DNA of 64,000 bases from an uncultured Oscillibacter sp. (GCF_910584465.1 NZ_CAJUBK010000005.1:4804-68803), one strand, 5' to 3'. Shown: positions 50,605 through 60,046, counted from the first letter of the stretch. Numbers and translations: made by a program. Notes: generated from the sequence alone by a model not told the origin.

Positions 50605-51366
50605 TCAAAACAGTCCGCCCAGGGCCTGGCCCGCCGCCGCGCCCAGGGCGATGGCGGAGGCCGCCAAGATCGCGTCCGCCGCCCGGCTCAGGGCGGAGAA
50701 GGTGTCCCCCGCCATGATCTCCCGCATCGCGTTGGTCAGGGCCATGCCGGGGACCAGGACCATCAGCGCCGCGATGGTCACCACGTCCACGCTCTCCCCC
50801 AGGCCCGCGCGCACCAGCGCCATCGCCAGCAGGGACGCCGCGGCGCTGCAGACCGCCGTCCGGAAAAAGCTGTTGGCCCCGAGGAACCGTCCTCCGTAGA
50901 GGAGGCATCCCCCGACGGCCAGGCCGCAGAGGAACGCGCCCAGCAGGTCCATGGGCCCCCCGCCGAACAGCGGGGCGAAAAAGGCCGGCGCGACGCCATA
51001 GCCCAGCAGGACCCACCGGGGGGAATGCCGGGGCATGTCCGCGCACAGCGTGTCGATCGCCGCCCTGGCCTCGTCCAGGGGCGGTATCTCGGCGCAGAGG
51101 CGGCGGCACAGGGCGTTGCACCGCTCCAGCAGCTCGATGTCCGTCCCGTGGGACGGGACCCGGCGCATCCGGGTGATGGGGTGTCCCTGGGGCGTCGCCA
51201 CGCTGACGATGACGCAGTTGGGGATGGCGAAGACCTCCGGGGCCGCGAGCCCGTAGGCGTTCAGCAGCCGCCGGGCGGACTCCTCCACCCGGTAGATCTC
51301 CGCGCCGCTGTACATCAGCTGATAGCCCAGCTCCGCCGCCATGTCCAAGAGCTTGTCGTAGTCCAT
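50605..51366 (-). CDS. threonine/serine exporter, large subunit (DUF1212 domain)
   Basis: The 253-residue protein has an N-terminal soluble region with the hallmark ELGYQLMYSGAEIYRVEES, then five membrane spans. It corresponds to the N-terminal half of ThrE and should form a complex with the 150-residue partner encoded next. Substrate threonine or serine is from family knowledge. Confidence 0.9.
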   Translation of the reverse strand: MDYDKLLDMAAELGYQLMYSGAEIYRVEESARRLLNAYGLAAPEVFAIPNCVIVSVATPQGHPITRMRRVPSHGTDIELLERCNALCRRLCAEIPPLDEARAAIDTLCADMPRHSPRWVLLGYGVAPAFFAPLFGGGPMDLLGAFLCGLAVGGCLLYGGRFLGANSFFRTAVCSAAASLLAMALVRAGLGESVDVVTIAALMVLVPGMALTNAMREIMAGDTFSALSRAADAILAASAIALGAAAGQALGGLF

Positions 51367-51542
51367 GGATCAGTGCCGGACCTCCCCGGGCCCCGCGCTG
51401 AGGGCAGGACGGCGGAGGCCCGGCGCCTCCCCCCGGTGCGGGGCCCCGCCTCCCTTTTTGGACCGGTCTAAAAAAATCATCACTGAGACCTCCTTGCAGA
51501 TCCGTTCCCTTCTATCCTACTCCATTTCTGTCCCGCTGGCAA

Positions 51543-51571
51543 TTGTTTTTTCCGCCGGGACGTGCTACAAT
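51543..51571 (+). promoter_or_regulatory. promoter upstream of the zinc-ribbon gene
   Basis: TTGTTT (51543-51548), 17 bases, TACAAT (51566-51571). A leader of about 150 bases follows with no supported gene. Confidence 0.65.
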
Positions 51572-51724
51572 ACAGGGCAGCGGATGCTCCCTATCCAAAT
51601 GCCCGATCTGGCTGCGTGTCCCTGCCGGCCTCGAATGGATGGATCTGCGGTCAGGCTCACGATCATGCGCGCACCTCGGGAAAATGCCGGGACGGAGCGT
51701 CACGACACATATGGAGGTGGGATC

Positions 51725-51946
51725 ATGCGCAGATGCATCCGATGTGATACGGAGATGCTGGAGGGATTGGATATCAAGGAACCCATGCACAGCAGTGTGC
51801 TGAGGGTGACCCGGCCGGAGACATCCGGGATCATGCCTAAGAATTACTTTGGAGACATGAAAGCCGCGGTCTGCCCCGGATGCGGCTATATAGAAACGTA
51901 TCTGTCCCGGCTGGACAAGATCCGGCAGTATAAGAAGGACGGATGA
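51725..51946 (+). CDS. small zinc-ribbon protein, 73 residues
   Basis: Two CxxC pairs (CIRCDTEM at the start and CPGCGYIETYL near the end) suggest a zinc ribbon. A GGAGGTGGG site precedes the ATG at 51725. Similar small proteins are common in Clostridia, often annotated as nucleic-acid-binding. The codon use is less GC-rich than in neighbours. Function unknown. Confidence 0.68.
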   Translation: MRRCIRCDTEMLEGLDIKEPMHSSVLRVTRPETSGIMPKNYFGDMKAAVCPGCGYIETYLSRLDKIRQYKKDG

Positions 51947-52062
51947 ATGCCGGTAGGATCCCGGATCTGCAAGATCGCGGGTCCCGGCTGCTTGTTCGAA
52001 GGCCGGACCGAGATCGTCGGGGACATGAAAGCAAATGGGAAGTATCCCAAAAGAGGTGTTTT

Positions 52063-52818
52063 ATGAGACTGGTATCCTGGAACGTCAACGGCCTCCGGGC
52101 CTGCCTGAAAAAGGGCTTCCTGGACTTCTGCGCCTTCGCCGACGCGGATGTGATCTGCCTGCAGGAGACGAAGATGCGCCCGGAGCAGGCGGAGTTCGAC
52201 CTCCCCGGCTACACCCGCTTCTGGAACAGCGCCGACAAGGCGGGCTACTCCGGCACCGCCGTCTTCACCCGGCGGGAGCCTTTGAACGTCACCTACGACT
52301 TCGGCATCGACGAGCACCGCCATGAGGGGCGGATCATCACGGCGGAGTTCGAGGAGTTCTACCTGGTCTGCTGCTATACCCCCAACTCCAAGGACCAGCT
52401 CCTCCGCCTGGATTACCGCATGGCCTGGGAGGACGACCTCCGGGAGTACCTCTGTGAGCTGGACGCCGTGAAGCCCGTGGTCTACTGCGGGGACCTGAAC
52501 GTGGCCCACCAGGAGATCGACCTGAAGAACCCCGGCCCCAACCGCCGAAACCCCGGCTTCACCGACGAGGAGCGGGAGAAGATGACCCGGCTCCTGGCCT
52601 CGGGTTTCGTGGACAGCTTCCGGGCGCTGTACCCGGACAAGACCGGGGCCTATTCCTGGTGGAGCTACCGGGGCCGGGCCCGGGAGAACAACACGGGGTG
52701 GAGGATCGACTACTTCATCGTCTCGGAGCGCCTGCGCTCCCGCATCCGCAGCGCGGACATCTGGAGCGAGGTCCACGGCAGCGACCACTGCCCGGTGGTC
52801 CTGGAATTGGAAGATTGA
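52063..52818 (+). CDS. exodeoxyribonuclease III
   Basis: The 251-residue AP endonuclease/3'-exonuclease has the family motifs VSWNVNGLRA, ICLQETKM (metal Glu), YCGDLNVAH, WRIDYF and GSDHCPVVL (catalytic His). AAGAGGTG precedes the ATG. It repairs abasic sites. The length is normal. Confidence 0.95.
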   Translation: MRLVSWNVNGLRACLKKGFLDFCAFADADVICLQETKMRPEQAEFDLPGYTRFWNSADKAGYSGTAVFTRREPLNVTYDFGIDEHRHEGRIITAEFEEFYLVCCYTPNSKDQLLRLDYRMAWEDDLREYLCELDAVKPVVYCGDLNVAHQEIDLKNPGPNRRNPGFTDEEREKMTRLLASGFVDSFRALYPDKTGAYSWWSYRGRARENNTGWRIDYFIVSERLRSRIRSADIWSEVHGSDHCPVVLELED

Positions 52819-52822
52819 ACGG

Positions 52823-52849
52823 CGGAGGAGGGGCTTTGCCCCTCCTCCG
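52823..52849. terminator. bidirectional terminator between ExoIII and HtrA genes
   Basis: CGGAGGAGGGGC and GCCCCTCCTCCG form a perfect 12-bp stem with loop TTT. Confidence 0.7.
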
Positions 52850-52864
52850 TTCCACGTGTCCTGC

Positions 52865-54211
52865 TCATCCCACCGCTTCCTCCAGGGCCAGGACCACCTC
52901 CAGGGTCTCCTCCTGGCGGCGGAGGGTCATGGCCACCTCGTCGCCCACATAGAGCCGCCGCCGGATCCGGAACAGGTCCTGGGTGGTCCGGATGGCCTCG
53001 CCCTGCGCAGAGACGATATAGTCCCCCGCCTGGATCCCCGCCGCCTCCGCGGCGGTGCCGGGCTCCACGGAGTGGACCAGCAGCCCCCATTCGTCCGTGA
53101 CCACCATGATCCCCAGCCGGGGCTCCGGCTGGACCTTGCCCCACCGCAGCAGGTCGTTGACGATCCGCTCCAGATAGGCCGTGGGGATGGAGAAGCCCAG
53201 GCCCTCCACGGCGTTGTCCGGGCCGGACATATATTTGGCCACGTTGATGCCCACCACCTGGCCCTGCTCATTGATGAGGGGGCCGCCGGAGTTGCCGGAG
53301 TTCAGGGCGGCGTTGGTCTGGAGGAGGGTCATGGTCCGGCCCTCCACCTGGATGTCCCGGTCGATGGCGGAGACGATGCCGTTGGTCAGCGTCCCCCGGA
53401 GCTGCCGGGGCGCGCCGATGGCGTACACCGGATCGCCCACCACCAGCCGCTCCGAGTCCCCGAAGGGGGCGGCGGGCAGGCCGCCGATCTGCAGCACCTC
53501 CCCCTGGGGGACCTTCAGGACGGCAAGGTCGCTGTCCTTGTCCCCGGCCACATAGCACACCGTCAGCGTATAGCCGCTGTCCAGGACCACCGAGCATTCC
53601 CGGCCCCCCCGGACCACATGATGGTTCGTGAGGACATAGCCGTCCTCCGTGAAGATGACGCCGGTGCCGATGGACATGCCCTCTTCCGTCCAGCACCGCA
53701 CCGTCACCACCGACGGGTTCAGCCGCCGGTAGATCTCCTGGGCGGTCAGCGTCTCCCCCGGCTCCCGGGAGACGGTCAGGGACGCCCCCTGATCCACCGG
53801 CCAGCCGGGGATGGCGATCTCCTCCGACACGCCGGAGGCGGGAGGGACGCCGGCCCCTCCGCCGTCCCGGGCGGACAGCCGGTCCGCGGCCCGGGCCGCG
53901 GCGGCCAGGCCCACCAGGACGGCCACGCAGACCAGGAACTTGACGAGCCCTCCCCGCCGTCCGCGGAGGGGGCCCCTCCGCCGTCCCCGCGCCTCCCCTC
54001 CCGGAGCGGGGGCGGCGGGCCGTGCCGCCCGCCCCCTGGGGACGGGGCGGCTGTAGACCTCCACCACCTCCCGGACGTCCGGCGGGCGGTAAACGGACAC
54101 GACCTCCCGCGGGTCCCGCTCCTCCGTCCGCCGCAGGGACGGCGGCAGGGCCCGCCGGTATACCTCGATCACTTCGCCGGGGATCCGCCCGGCTCCCTCA
54201 CGCTCTCCCAT
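52865..54211 (-). CDS. HtrA-type S1C serine protease with PDZ domain
   Basis: The 448-residue protein has a long cytoplasmic start (residues 1-89), one membrane span (about 90-108), a trypsin-like domain and a C-terminal PDZ domain. The triad is His198 (LTNHHVV), Asp228 (DSDLAVLK) and Ser308 (GNSGGPL). The cytoplasmic start carries three repeats: EVIEVYRR, EVVSVYRP, EVVEVYSR. HtrA removes misfolded exported proteins. It lies 15 bases from the sensor kinase gene, which may regulate it, as CssRS does in B. subtilis. Confidence 0.92.
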   Translation of the reverse strand: MGEREGAGRIPGEVIEVYRRALPPSLRRTEERDPREVVSVYRPPDVREVVEVYSRPVPRGRAARPAAPAPGGEARGRRRGPLRGRRGGLVKFLVCVAVLVGLAAAARAADRLSARDGGGAGVPPASGVSEEIAIPGWPVDQGASLTVSREPGETLTAQEIYRRLNPSVVTVRCWTEEGMSIGTGVIFTEDGYVLTNHHVVRGGRECSVVLDSGYTLTVCYVAGDKDSDLAVLKVPQGEVLQIGGLPAAPFGDSERLVVGDPVYAIGAPRQLRGTLTNGIVSAIDRDIQVEGRTMTLLQTNAALNSGNSGGPLINEQGQVVGINVAKYMSGPDNAVEGLGFSIPTAYLERIVNDLLRWGKVQPEPRLGIMVVTDEWGLLVHSVEPGTAAEAAGIQAGDYIVSAQGEAIRTTQDLFRIRRRLYVGDEVAMTLRRQEETLEVVLALEEAVG

Positions 54212-54226
54212 GGCGCCTCATCCCAT

Positions 54227-55681
54227 TCACTCCGTAGTCAAAGAGAAGGAGAACGTCGTCACTCCATTCTCACTGGTCACGTTGATCTTTTCCTTGTGCT
54301 GTTCCAGGATCGTCTTGACGATGTAAAGCCCCAGGCCCACGCCGTCCTTATCCTCGCTGCGGGACTTGTCGCTCTTGTGGAAGCGCTCGAACAGCAGCGG
54401 CAGCTCCCCGGCGGGGATGGTGTCCCCGCAGTTGCGCACCATCACCCGGGCCCTGCCGTCCCGGAGGGTCAGCCCCAGGTACAGGGTGGAGCCCTTATAG
54501 GCGAACTTGGCGGCGTTCTCCAGCAGGTTGTAGATCACCTGGGTGATCAAGTCGTTGTCCCCCAGGACCAGGATGGGCCCCTCGGGGATGTCGGCCTCCA
54601 CGTCCAGATCCCGGTCCGTGATCTTCTTCTCCATGGAGATCAGCACCCGGCGCATGCTCTCGCACAGGTCGAAATGGCTCCCGCCCCGGAGGGGGTCGAT
54701 GGCCTGGAGCTGGCTGACGTCCAGCATCCGCCGCACCAGGCGGCTGAGGCGGCGGCTCTCCCCGGCGATGATCTGGAGGTACTGCTTCTCCTTCTCCGGG
54801 GGGATGGTGCCGTCCAGCAGGCCGTCGGTATACCCGGCGATGGTGGTCATCGGGGTCTTGAGCTCATGGGAGATGTTGGCGATGAACTCCCGCCGCTGGC
54901 GCTCCGTCTGCTGGAGGGATTCCGCCATGGCGTTGAAGGAGGCGGCCAGCTCCCCCATCTCGTCCCCCCGGCCATAGTCGTTCATGCGGACGTCGAAGTC
55001 CCCCTCGGCATACCGCCGGGTGGCCTCCACCATCTCCCGTATGGGCTTCACCTGCCGCATGGCGGTGACGGAGGACGCCATGAAGGCGATCATCAGCACC
55101 ACGAACGCGGTCATGAAGAACAGCCCGATGAACCCCTGCCACATGGAGTCCAGGGAGGCCATGGTGGACACCGCCACCACCTCCCCCGCCTTCTCCTGGG
55201 TGATGGGGTTCACGGCGGCCACGCCCACGGAGAACCGCTTCTGGGGGTACAGTCCCCCGAAGTCGTCCCGCCAGGAGGCGCTGCCCCGCTCCATGATCCG
55301 GCGGGTCTGCTCCTCGGGGACGGTCACCGTCAGGCCGTCCAGGGCCTGGTCGGTGGAGAGGAGGACATGGCCCTCCGGGTCGCAGATCATGAAATGCACG
55401 TCGGACACGATGGCGGCGAAGCTAGCCAGGCGCTGGAAGTCCAGATCGTCCTGGAGGTCCTCCATGTCCAGATACCGCCCGTTCTCCAGATAGCTCAGGG
55501 AGAGCTGGCTCATGACGCGGGCCTTGGCGGCGATCTCCTGGCCCTGCTGGCTCCGGGCGTAGTTATAGCTCAGGGAGAAGAAGGACACGCCCAGCAGGCA
55601 CAGCGTCAGCAGCACCATGCCGGCGGTGACGCAGAGCTGCCGCCAGTAGAGGCCCTGGGTCCGTTCCCGGAAGCGCCTCAT
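54227..55681 (-). CDS. sensor histidine kinase
   Basis: The 484-residue protein has two membrane spans (about 20-40 and 180-202) around an extracytoplasmic sensor region, then HAMP, phospho-accepting His272 (ANISHELKTPM), N-box NLLENAAKFA and G2 DGVGLGLYIV. Its ATG overlaps the response-regulator stop. It probably monitors the envelope and controls the neighbouring htrA or wider targets. Confidence 0.93.
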   Translation of the reverse strand: MRRFRERTQGLYWRQLCVTAGMVLLTLCLLGVSFFSLSYNYARSQQGQEIAAKARVMSQLSLSYLENGRYLDMEDLQDDLDFQRLASFAAIVSDVHFMICDPEGHVLLSTDQALDGLTVTVPEEQTRRIMERGSASWRDDFGGLYPQKRFSVGVAAVNPITQEKAGEVVAVSTMASLDSMWQGFIGLFFMTAFVVLMIAFMASSVTAMRQVKPIREMVEATRRYAEGDFDVRMNDYGRGDEMGELAASFNAMAESLQQTERQRREFIANISHELKTPMTTIAGYTDGLLDGTIPPEKEKQYLQIIAGESRRLSRLVRRMLDVSQLQAIDPLRGGSHFDLCESMRRVLISMEKKITDRDLDVEADIPEGPILVLGDNDLITQVIYNLLENAAKFAYKGSTLYLGLTLRDGRARVMVRNCGDTIPAGELPLLFERFHKSDKSRSEDKDGVGLGLYIVKTILEQHKEKINVTSENGVTTFSFSLTTE

Positions 55682-56376
55682 CCCTCCGCCTTCTCCGTCG
55701 TCAGTTCGAATTTATAGCCCACGCCCCAGACGGTCTTCAGCGCCCACTTGCCGCTGACGCCCTCCACTTTCTCCCGCAGGCGCTTGATGTGTACGTCCAC
55801 CGTCCGGCTGTCGCCGAAGTAGTCGAAGCCCCAGACCTCGTCCAGGAGCTGGTTGCGGGTATAGACCCGGTTGGGGGTGGAGGCCAGGTGGTACAGCAGC
55901 TCCAGCTCCTTGGGCGGGGTGTCGATCTTCTTCCCGTCCACGATCAGCTCGTAGGAATCCAGGTTGATCACCAGCTTGTCGAAGGTCAGCTTCTTGCTGG
56001 TGTCGTTGGGGATCTCCGTCCGGCGGAGGACGGCGTTGATCCGGGCGATGAGCTCCTTCATCTCGAAGGGCTTGACGATGTAGTCGTCCGCTCCCATCTC
56101 CAGGCCCTGGATGCGGTCGAAGACCTCGCTCTTGGCGGTGAGCATGATGATGGGGACCTGGGAGGTCTCCCGGATCTTGGCGCAGACGGCCCAGCCGTCC
56201 ATGACCGGCAGCATGATGTCCAGCAAGATCAGATCCGGCACGGCCTTTTGGAACTCCTCGATGGCCCTGCCGCCGTCCCCGGCGATGCGGACGTCGAAGC
56301 CCTCCTTCACCAGGTACATATGGATGAGATCGGAGATGTTGCGGTCGTCCTCGACCACCAGAATGTTGCGCCCCAT
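55678..56376 (-). CDS. OmpR-family response regulator
   Basis: The 232-residue protein has receiver Asp53 (LILLDIMLPVMDG), the Lys in VKPFEM, and a winged helix ending SRTVDVHIKRLREKV. The ATG at 56376 is preceded by GGGAGGGTC. It overlaps the kinase gene. It pairs with the adjacent sensor. Confidence 0.93.
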   Translation of the reverse strand: MGRNILVVEDDRNISDLIHMYLVKEGFDVRIAGDGGRAIEEFQKAVPDLILLDIMLPVMDGWAVCAKIRETSQVPIIMLTAKSEVFDRIQGLEMGADDYIVKPFEMKELIARINAVLRRTEIPNDTSKKLTFDKLVINLDSYELIVDGKKIDTPPKELELLYHLASTPNRVYTRNQLLDEVWGFDYFGDSRTVDVHIKRLREKVEGVSGKWALKTVWGVGYKFELTTEKAEG

Positions 56377-56603
56377 GGCGGACCCTCCCCTGTCTGCCCC
56401 AAGCAGATCCCAGACCGGCCGGGCGGGCCCCCGCGGCGGGGGGCCGCAGCGGGGGGCCGGGAGAGCCCCCTCCCGGTCCGCTCCCGGGCGCTCTCCCTCC
56501 CCGCCGGCCTCGTCTGGATCCAAGGCAGATCTTTCTAAACTTTATTATACCCGCTCTTTCGCGGGGTTGTTGAATTTTCTGTAAAGATTCCGGGCGCTCC
56601 CCC

Positions 56604-57767
56604 TCACCCGATCCCCACCTCGGTATAGGCCGTGCACTCGCCTCCGGCCTCCCGCGCGGCGGAGAGGAAGGAGCGCACCCCCGCCGGGGAAGCGCCGTCC
56701 CCCAGCCACACGGCGGCGTCCCCCCGCCGTCCGGCCAGACGCTGGACCAGTCCCTGCGCGTCCGGCAGGTCCCGCAGGGACTGCCCGCTCCGGTCCACCT
56801 CCGGCTGGAGGCACCGGAAGCCCAGGTCGCGGGCGGTCTGGAGGCTCTGCGGCCCGCCGTTTTGGACATAGGCCAGGCGGGTCTTGCCGCAGGTGGCCCG
56901 GAAGAGGGCGGCGTTGCCCGCCTCCAGCTGCTCCGCCACGGTCCGGTCCGGGTCCGCGGCGTCCGCCAGGACGCCCACGCTCTGCCCCGCGGCGCTCAGG
57001 CGGCGGAGGACCTCCCCCTGCCGCTCCATCTCCTCCGGCGTGAAGAAGAAGGCGGCCCCGGCGCCGGAGGCCGTCAGCGCGTCCGCGATGGCGGCGGCGC
57101 CGTCCCCGCCCTCCAGGCACAGGGCGATCCGCTTCCCCTCCAGCGATCCGGCGGAGGGATCCTGCGCCCCGCCGGGGGCCCCGGGCCTGGAGGAGCCCCC
57201 GGAGGACCCGCTCCCCGGCTGCGCCGCCTCCTTGGCCCGGATATAGTCGCTGTAGACGGAGTCCATGGAATACTGGGCCGCGTCGGCGTAGAGCTTGTCC
57301 GACACGTTATAGCCCGGCTGGCGGATCCAGACCATGCTGCCCCGCTCCACCTCGATCACGGAATAGACCAGGTCGAAGTACCGGGAGACGGTGTTGGCGG
57401 GGACGAAGACCGTCCCGCCGCGCTGGATGGCGCCGGGGTAGTAGGCGGCGCCGTCGTTGTCCAGCGCGCGGTCCTCGGAGAGGAGGAAGGTCAGGGAGCG
57501 CCCGCCCCTGTAGAGGACCAGGCGGCCCTGGTCGCTGTTGAACACCTGGGAGACCCCCAGGTGGTCCCGGGCCGTGCCGGTGAAGATGGAGCTGGCGATA
57601 TAGACATAGCCGCCGCTCCAAAAGGGCATCGTATTATCCGACAGGGGCAGGACATAGCTGCCCACCGCGGTGAACGAGACCCGGTCCGCCGCCCGCGCCG
57701 GAGGGAGGGACAGCTGGAACACCAGCAAGGCGCATAAGACCAGCGCCGCGGCCCGCCGTTTCATCAC
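56604..57767 (-). CDS. secreted copper amine oxidase-like domain plus degenerate polysaccharide deacetylase-like domain
   Basis: The 387-residue protein has a signal peptide (about residues 1-26), a copper-amine-oxidase-N-like domain (about 30-160; PFWSGGYVYIASSIFTGT, then IQRGGTVFVPANTVSRYF), a Gly/Ser/Pro linker, and a NodB-like domain. Where active deacetylases have FDDGP and HxxxH, this one shows CLEGGDG and GQSVGVLAD, so it should not bind metal. It is probably non-enzymatic. It follows SpoIID on the strand and may act in the forespore or septum, by position only. Confidence 0.7.
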   Translation of the reverse strand: MMKRRAAALVLCALLVFQLSLPPARAADRVSFTAVGSYVLPLSDNTMPFWSGGYVYIASSIFTGTARDHLGVSQVFNSDQGRLVLYRGGRSLTFLLSEDRALDNDGAAYYPGAIQRGGTVFVPANTVSRYFDLVYSVIEVERGSMVWIRQPGYNVSDKLYADAAQYSMDSVYSDYIRAKEAAQPGSGSSGGSSRPGAPGGAQDPSAGSLEGKRIALCLEGGDGAAAIADALTASGAGAAFFFTPEEMERQGEVLRRLSAAGQSVGVLADAADPDRTVAEQLEAGNAALFRATCGKTRLAYVQNGGPQSLQTARDLGFRCLQPEVDRSGQSLRDLPDAQGLVQRLAGRRGDAAVWLGDGASPAGVRSFLSAAREAGGECTAYTEVGIG

Positions 57768-57779
57768 GCCGTCCCTCCT

Positions 57780-57840
57780 TTGTAAAGTCCTGTAGAAAAC
57801 GGATATATTTTATCACAGATCGGCCGGTCTTGTAAAGTCC
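57780..57840. repeat. 11-base direct repeat around the promoter of the deacetylase-like gene
   Basis: TTGTAAAGTCC occurs at 57780-57790 and 57830-57840, exactly 50 bases apart. A -10-like TAAAAT (minus strand) lies between them. Confidence 0.45.
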
Positions 57841-57878
57841 GCCGTGGGCCCGGGCCGGGAGGACGGCGGGGCGGCCCT

Positions 57879-58928
57879 TCATCCGCCGTAGGGCTCGACG
57901 GTCACGCCGGTATAATAGTGGGTCAAGATCTCCCGGTGATCCGCCCCCTCCGCGGCCATCCGCTCGGCCCCGTACTGGCTCAGGCCCACGCCGTGGCCGT
58001 AGCCGGTGACGAAGAAGACCATCTTCCCGTCCTGGATCTCCCAGGTGAAGCAGGCGGACCGCAGCCCCAGGGCCGAACGGACCTGGGCCCCCTTCACCGT
58101 CACGCCGCCCACGCGGACCGTGGCCACGCTCCCGGCGCTGTCGGCGGCGGCGTCCCCCAGCCATCCGCTCATGTCCCCGGAGAGGTCCGCCTCCGGGAAG
58201 GCGGAGCCCAGCGCCTCCTTCAGCTCCTCCGCCGTGAACTCCACGCGGCTGTAGTAGTTGGGGATCTTGTCCCCCGCCTCGGGGGAGCTCACCGCCTGGA
58301 GGTAGGGCAGGTCGTCCTGCCAGACCTCCCCCGCCGCGCGGGTCAGCCCCGCCGAGGAGGAGTGGAACACCGCCAGGATGGGCACGCCGCCGTAGAGGAC
58401 CGTCTCGCCGTCGGTCTCCTTGACCGCCGTCTCCACCTTCGACTCGTTGGCGTCCGCGTCCTCCCCCCAGTTGGCGCGGGCCCGTCCCTCGCTGATGTAT
58501 GCCTGACAGCAGGTGTGGTCCGTGCAGATGTCGGCGGCGTCGCCGTGGTTCCCGCCGGTCCGGAGCTTGTACAGCGTATAGGTCCTGGCGGCCACCGCCT
58601 GGGCCTTCAGCGCCTCCAGCTGGAAGGAGGCGGGCATCTCCGCCCGGACCACGCCCACCAGATAGGTCCCCAGGTCCATCTCCAGGACCTCCTCCCCGTC
58701 CAGCACCTTAAGGGGCCTGGCGGCGTCCAGGCTGCCGCTGACGAACGGCGGGAGGGGCTGCTTTTGCTCCGTCTCGTCCACCGGCTCCTCCCGGCCGAAG
58801 AGCGCGGAGCGGAAGGGCGCCACCACCACCAGCGGCAGCAGGAACAGCGCCAGCAGCAGCAGGGCCGACACGGCGATGGTCTGATCGATCGGGCTCTTTC
58901 GTCTCCCGGCGTTTCTCCTTCGGCTCAT
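57879..58928 (-). CDS. spoIID: stage II sporulation protein D (SpoIID)
   Basis: The 349-residue protein has a basic start, one membrane span (about residues 17-40) and the SpoIID/LytB transglycosylase domain. Motifs include LVGVVRAEMPASFQLEALKAQAVAARTY in outline, SSAGLT, and a final GYGHGVGLSQYGAERMA. SpoIID trims septal peptidoglycan for engulfment. AAGGAGG supports the start at 58928. It lies upstream of the deacetylase-like gene on the same strand. Confidence 0.93.
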   Translation of the reverse strand: MSRRRNAGRRKSPIDQTIAVSALLLLALFLLPLVVVAPFRSALFGREEPVDETEQKQPLPPFVSGSLDAARPLKVLDGEEVLEMDLGTYLVGVVRAEMPASFQLEALKAQAVAARTYTLYKLRTGGNHGDAADICTDHTCCQAYISEGRARANWGEDADANESKVETAVKETDGETVLYGGVPILAVFHSSSAGLTRAAGEVWQDDLPYLQAVSSPEAGDKIPNYYSRVEFTAEELKEALGSAFPEADLSGDMSGWLGDAAADSAGSVATVRVGGVTVKGAQVRSALGLRSACFTWEIQDGKMVFFVTGYGHGVGLSQYGAERMAAEGADHREILTHYYTGVTVEPYGG

Positions 58929-59199
58929 GGGCATCCTCCTTCGTGACCGGCGGGCGGGACCGTTATCTCTCAAGCCTATGCGCCGGCGGGCGGGAACATG
59001 CCCGTACCGGCCCGGCCGCCGGGGATCTCCCGCGCCGCCCGGCCATAGTATGCGCCGAAAGACCGGGCGTTATCGACAAGATCCCCGCAGTCTCCCCATC
59101 ATAGCACAGCGGTGGGGAAAAAGGAAGCGCGGGTCTTGAGACCGCCGCTCCTCTTACGCGCCGGCGATCCTGACCGCCAGCGGCTCCATGGATGGATCC

Positions 59200-59228
59200 T
59201 TGAAGTGGAGGATCGTTTGTGGTATGAT
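59200..59228 (+). promoter_or_regulatory. promoter of the acetyltransferase gene
   Basis: TTGAAG (59200-59205), 17 bases, TATGAT (59223-59228), 89 bases before the ATG. Confidence 0.7.
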
Positions 59229-59317
59229 CGGTCCGACAGGATGAGGATGTGTCCTCCAACATGCCGCGCAGGTGGTCTGGAAACGCGGCCCGATCAAAAA
59301 CGTATAGGAGAATTACC

Positions 59318-59905
59318 ATGCAGTATGAGGAAACGGACTTTTTAGAGACAGCCGGCCAAGATACCTTAAACCAAATAGCCCGTGCAAGAGAACTCACACG
59401 GGAATACCTCTTTACGGACTACACCGATACCGAGAAAAGGAGCGCCATCCTCAGGGAGCTATTAGGCGGGATAGGCGAAAACGTGGCGATCGACACGCCG
59501 TTCCATTGTGACCATGGGAAAAACATTTTTATAGGCAGTGATGTGATCATCAATATGAACTGCACGTTTGTGGACAATATGCCGATCAAGATCGGGGACA
59601 GGGTATTGATCGCGTCGAATGTACAGATCTATACATCTTCTCACCCGGTATCGCCCCAGGAACGTCTCGTACCGGACTGGAAAGAACGCGGAACGACGTG
59701 GTTCAAGACCTACGCCCGTCCGGTGGAGATAAAGGACAACGCATGGATCGGCGCCGGAAGCATCCTATTGCCGGGAGTGACCATCGGGGAGAACAGCGTC
59801 ATTGGAGCAGGGAGCGTGGTCAACCGAACGATCCCGGCAAATTGTATCGCCGTAGGGGCCCCGTGCAAGATCATACGTTATTTCTCCACGGACCAGACCT
59901 ATTAG
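59318..59905 (+). CDS. maltose/galactoside O-acetyltransferase-like protein
   Basis: The 195-residue protein has the left-handed beta-helix of hexapeptide acetyltransferases (IGSDVIINMNCTFVDN, IGDRVLIASNVQIYTSSHP with catalytic His, then WIGAGSILLPGVTIG and NSVIGAGSVV). It uses acetyl-CoA on a sugar or antibiotic-like hydroxyl. The codons are clearly less GC-rich than those of neighbours, suggesting a recent transfer. It stands alone with its own promoter. Confidence 0.9.
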   Translation: MQYEETDFLETAGQDTLNQIARARELTREYLFTDYTDTEKRSAILRELLGGIGENVAIDTPFHCDHGKNIFIGSDVIINMNCTFVDNMPIKIGDRVLIASNVQIYTSSHPVSPQERLVPDWKERGTTWFKTYARPVEIKDNAWIGAGSILLPGVTIGENSVIGAGSVVNRTIPANCIAVGAPCKIIRYFSTDQTY

Positions 59906-60046
59906 GACAGCGGCATACGTGTCAGCGCTATGTTTGAACTCCCAGTTCACTGGGCAGCGATCCGGGATGGCCCGCTGCTCGTCCCGTCATTTCGACGATG
60001 AAAAGATCCTGTAAGCATTTCCCGGGACAAAAGGGGGACGGGGCTC

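Noticed and set aside
51365..51724. Upstream extension of the zinc-ribbon protein
   Set aside because: Sequence contains a good promoter (51543-51571) and no ribosome binding site before the long start; the internal ATG has a strong one.
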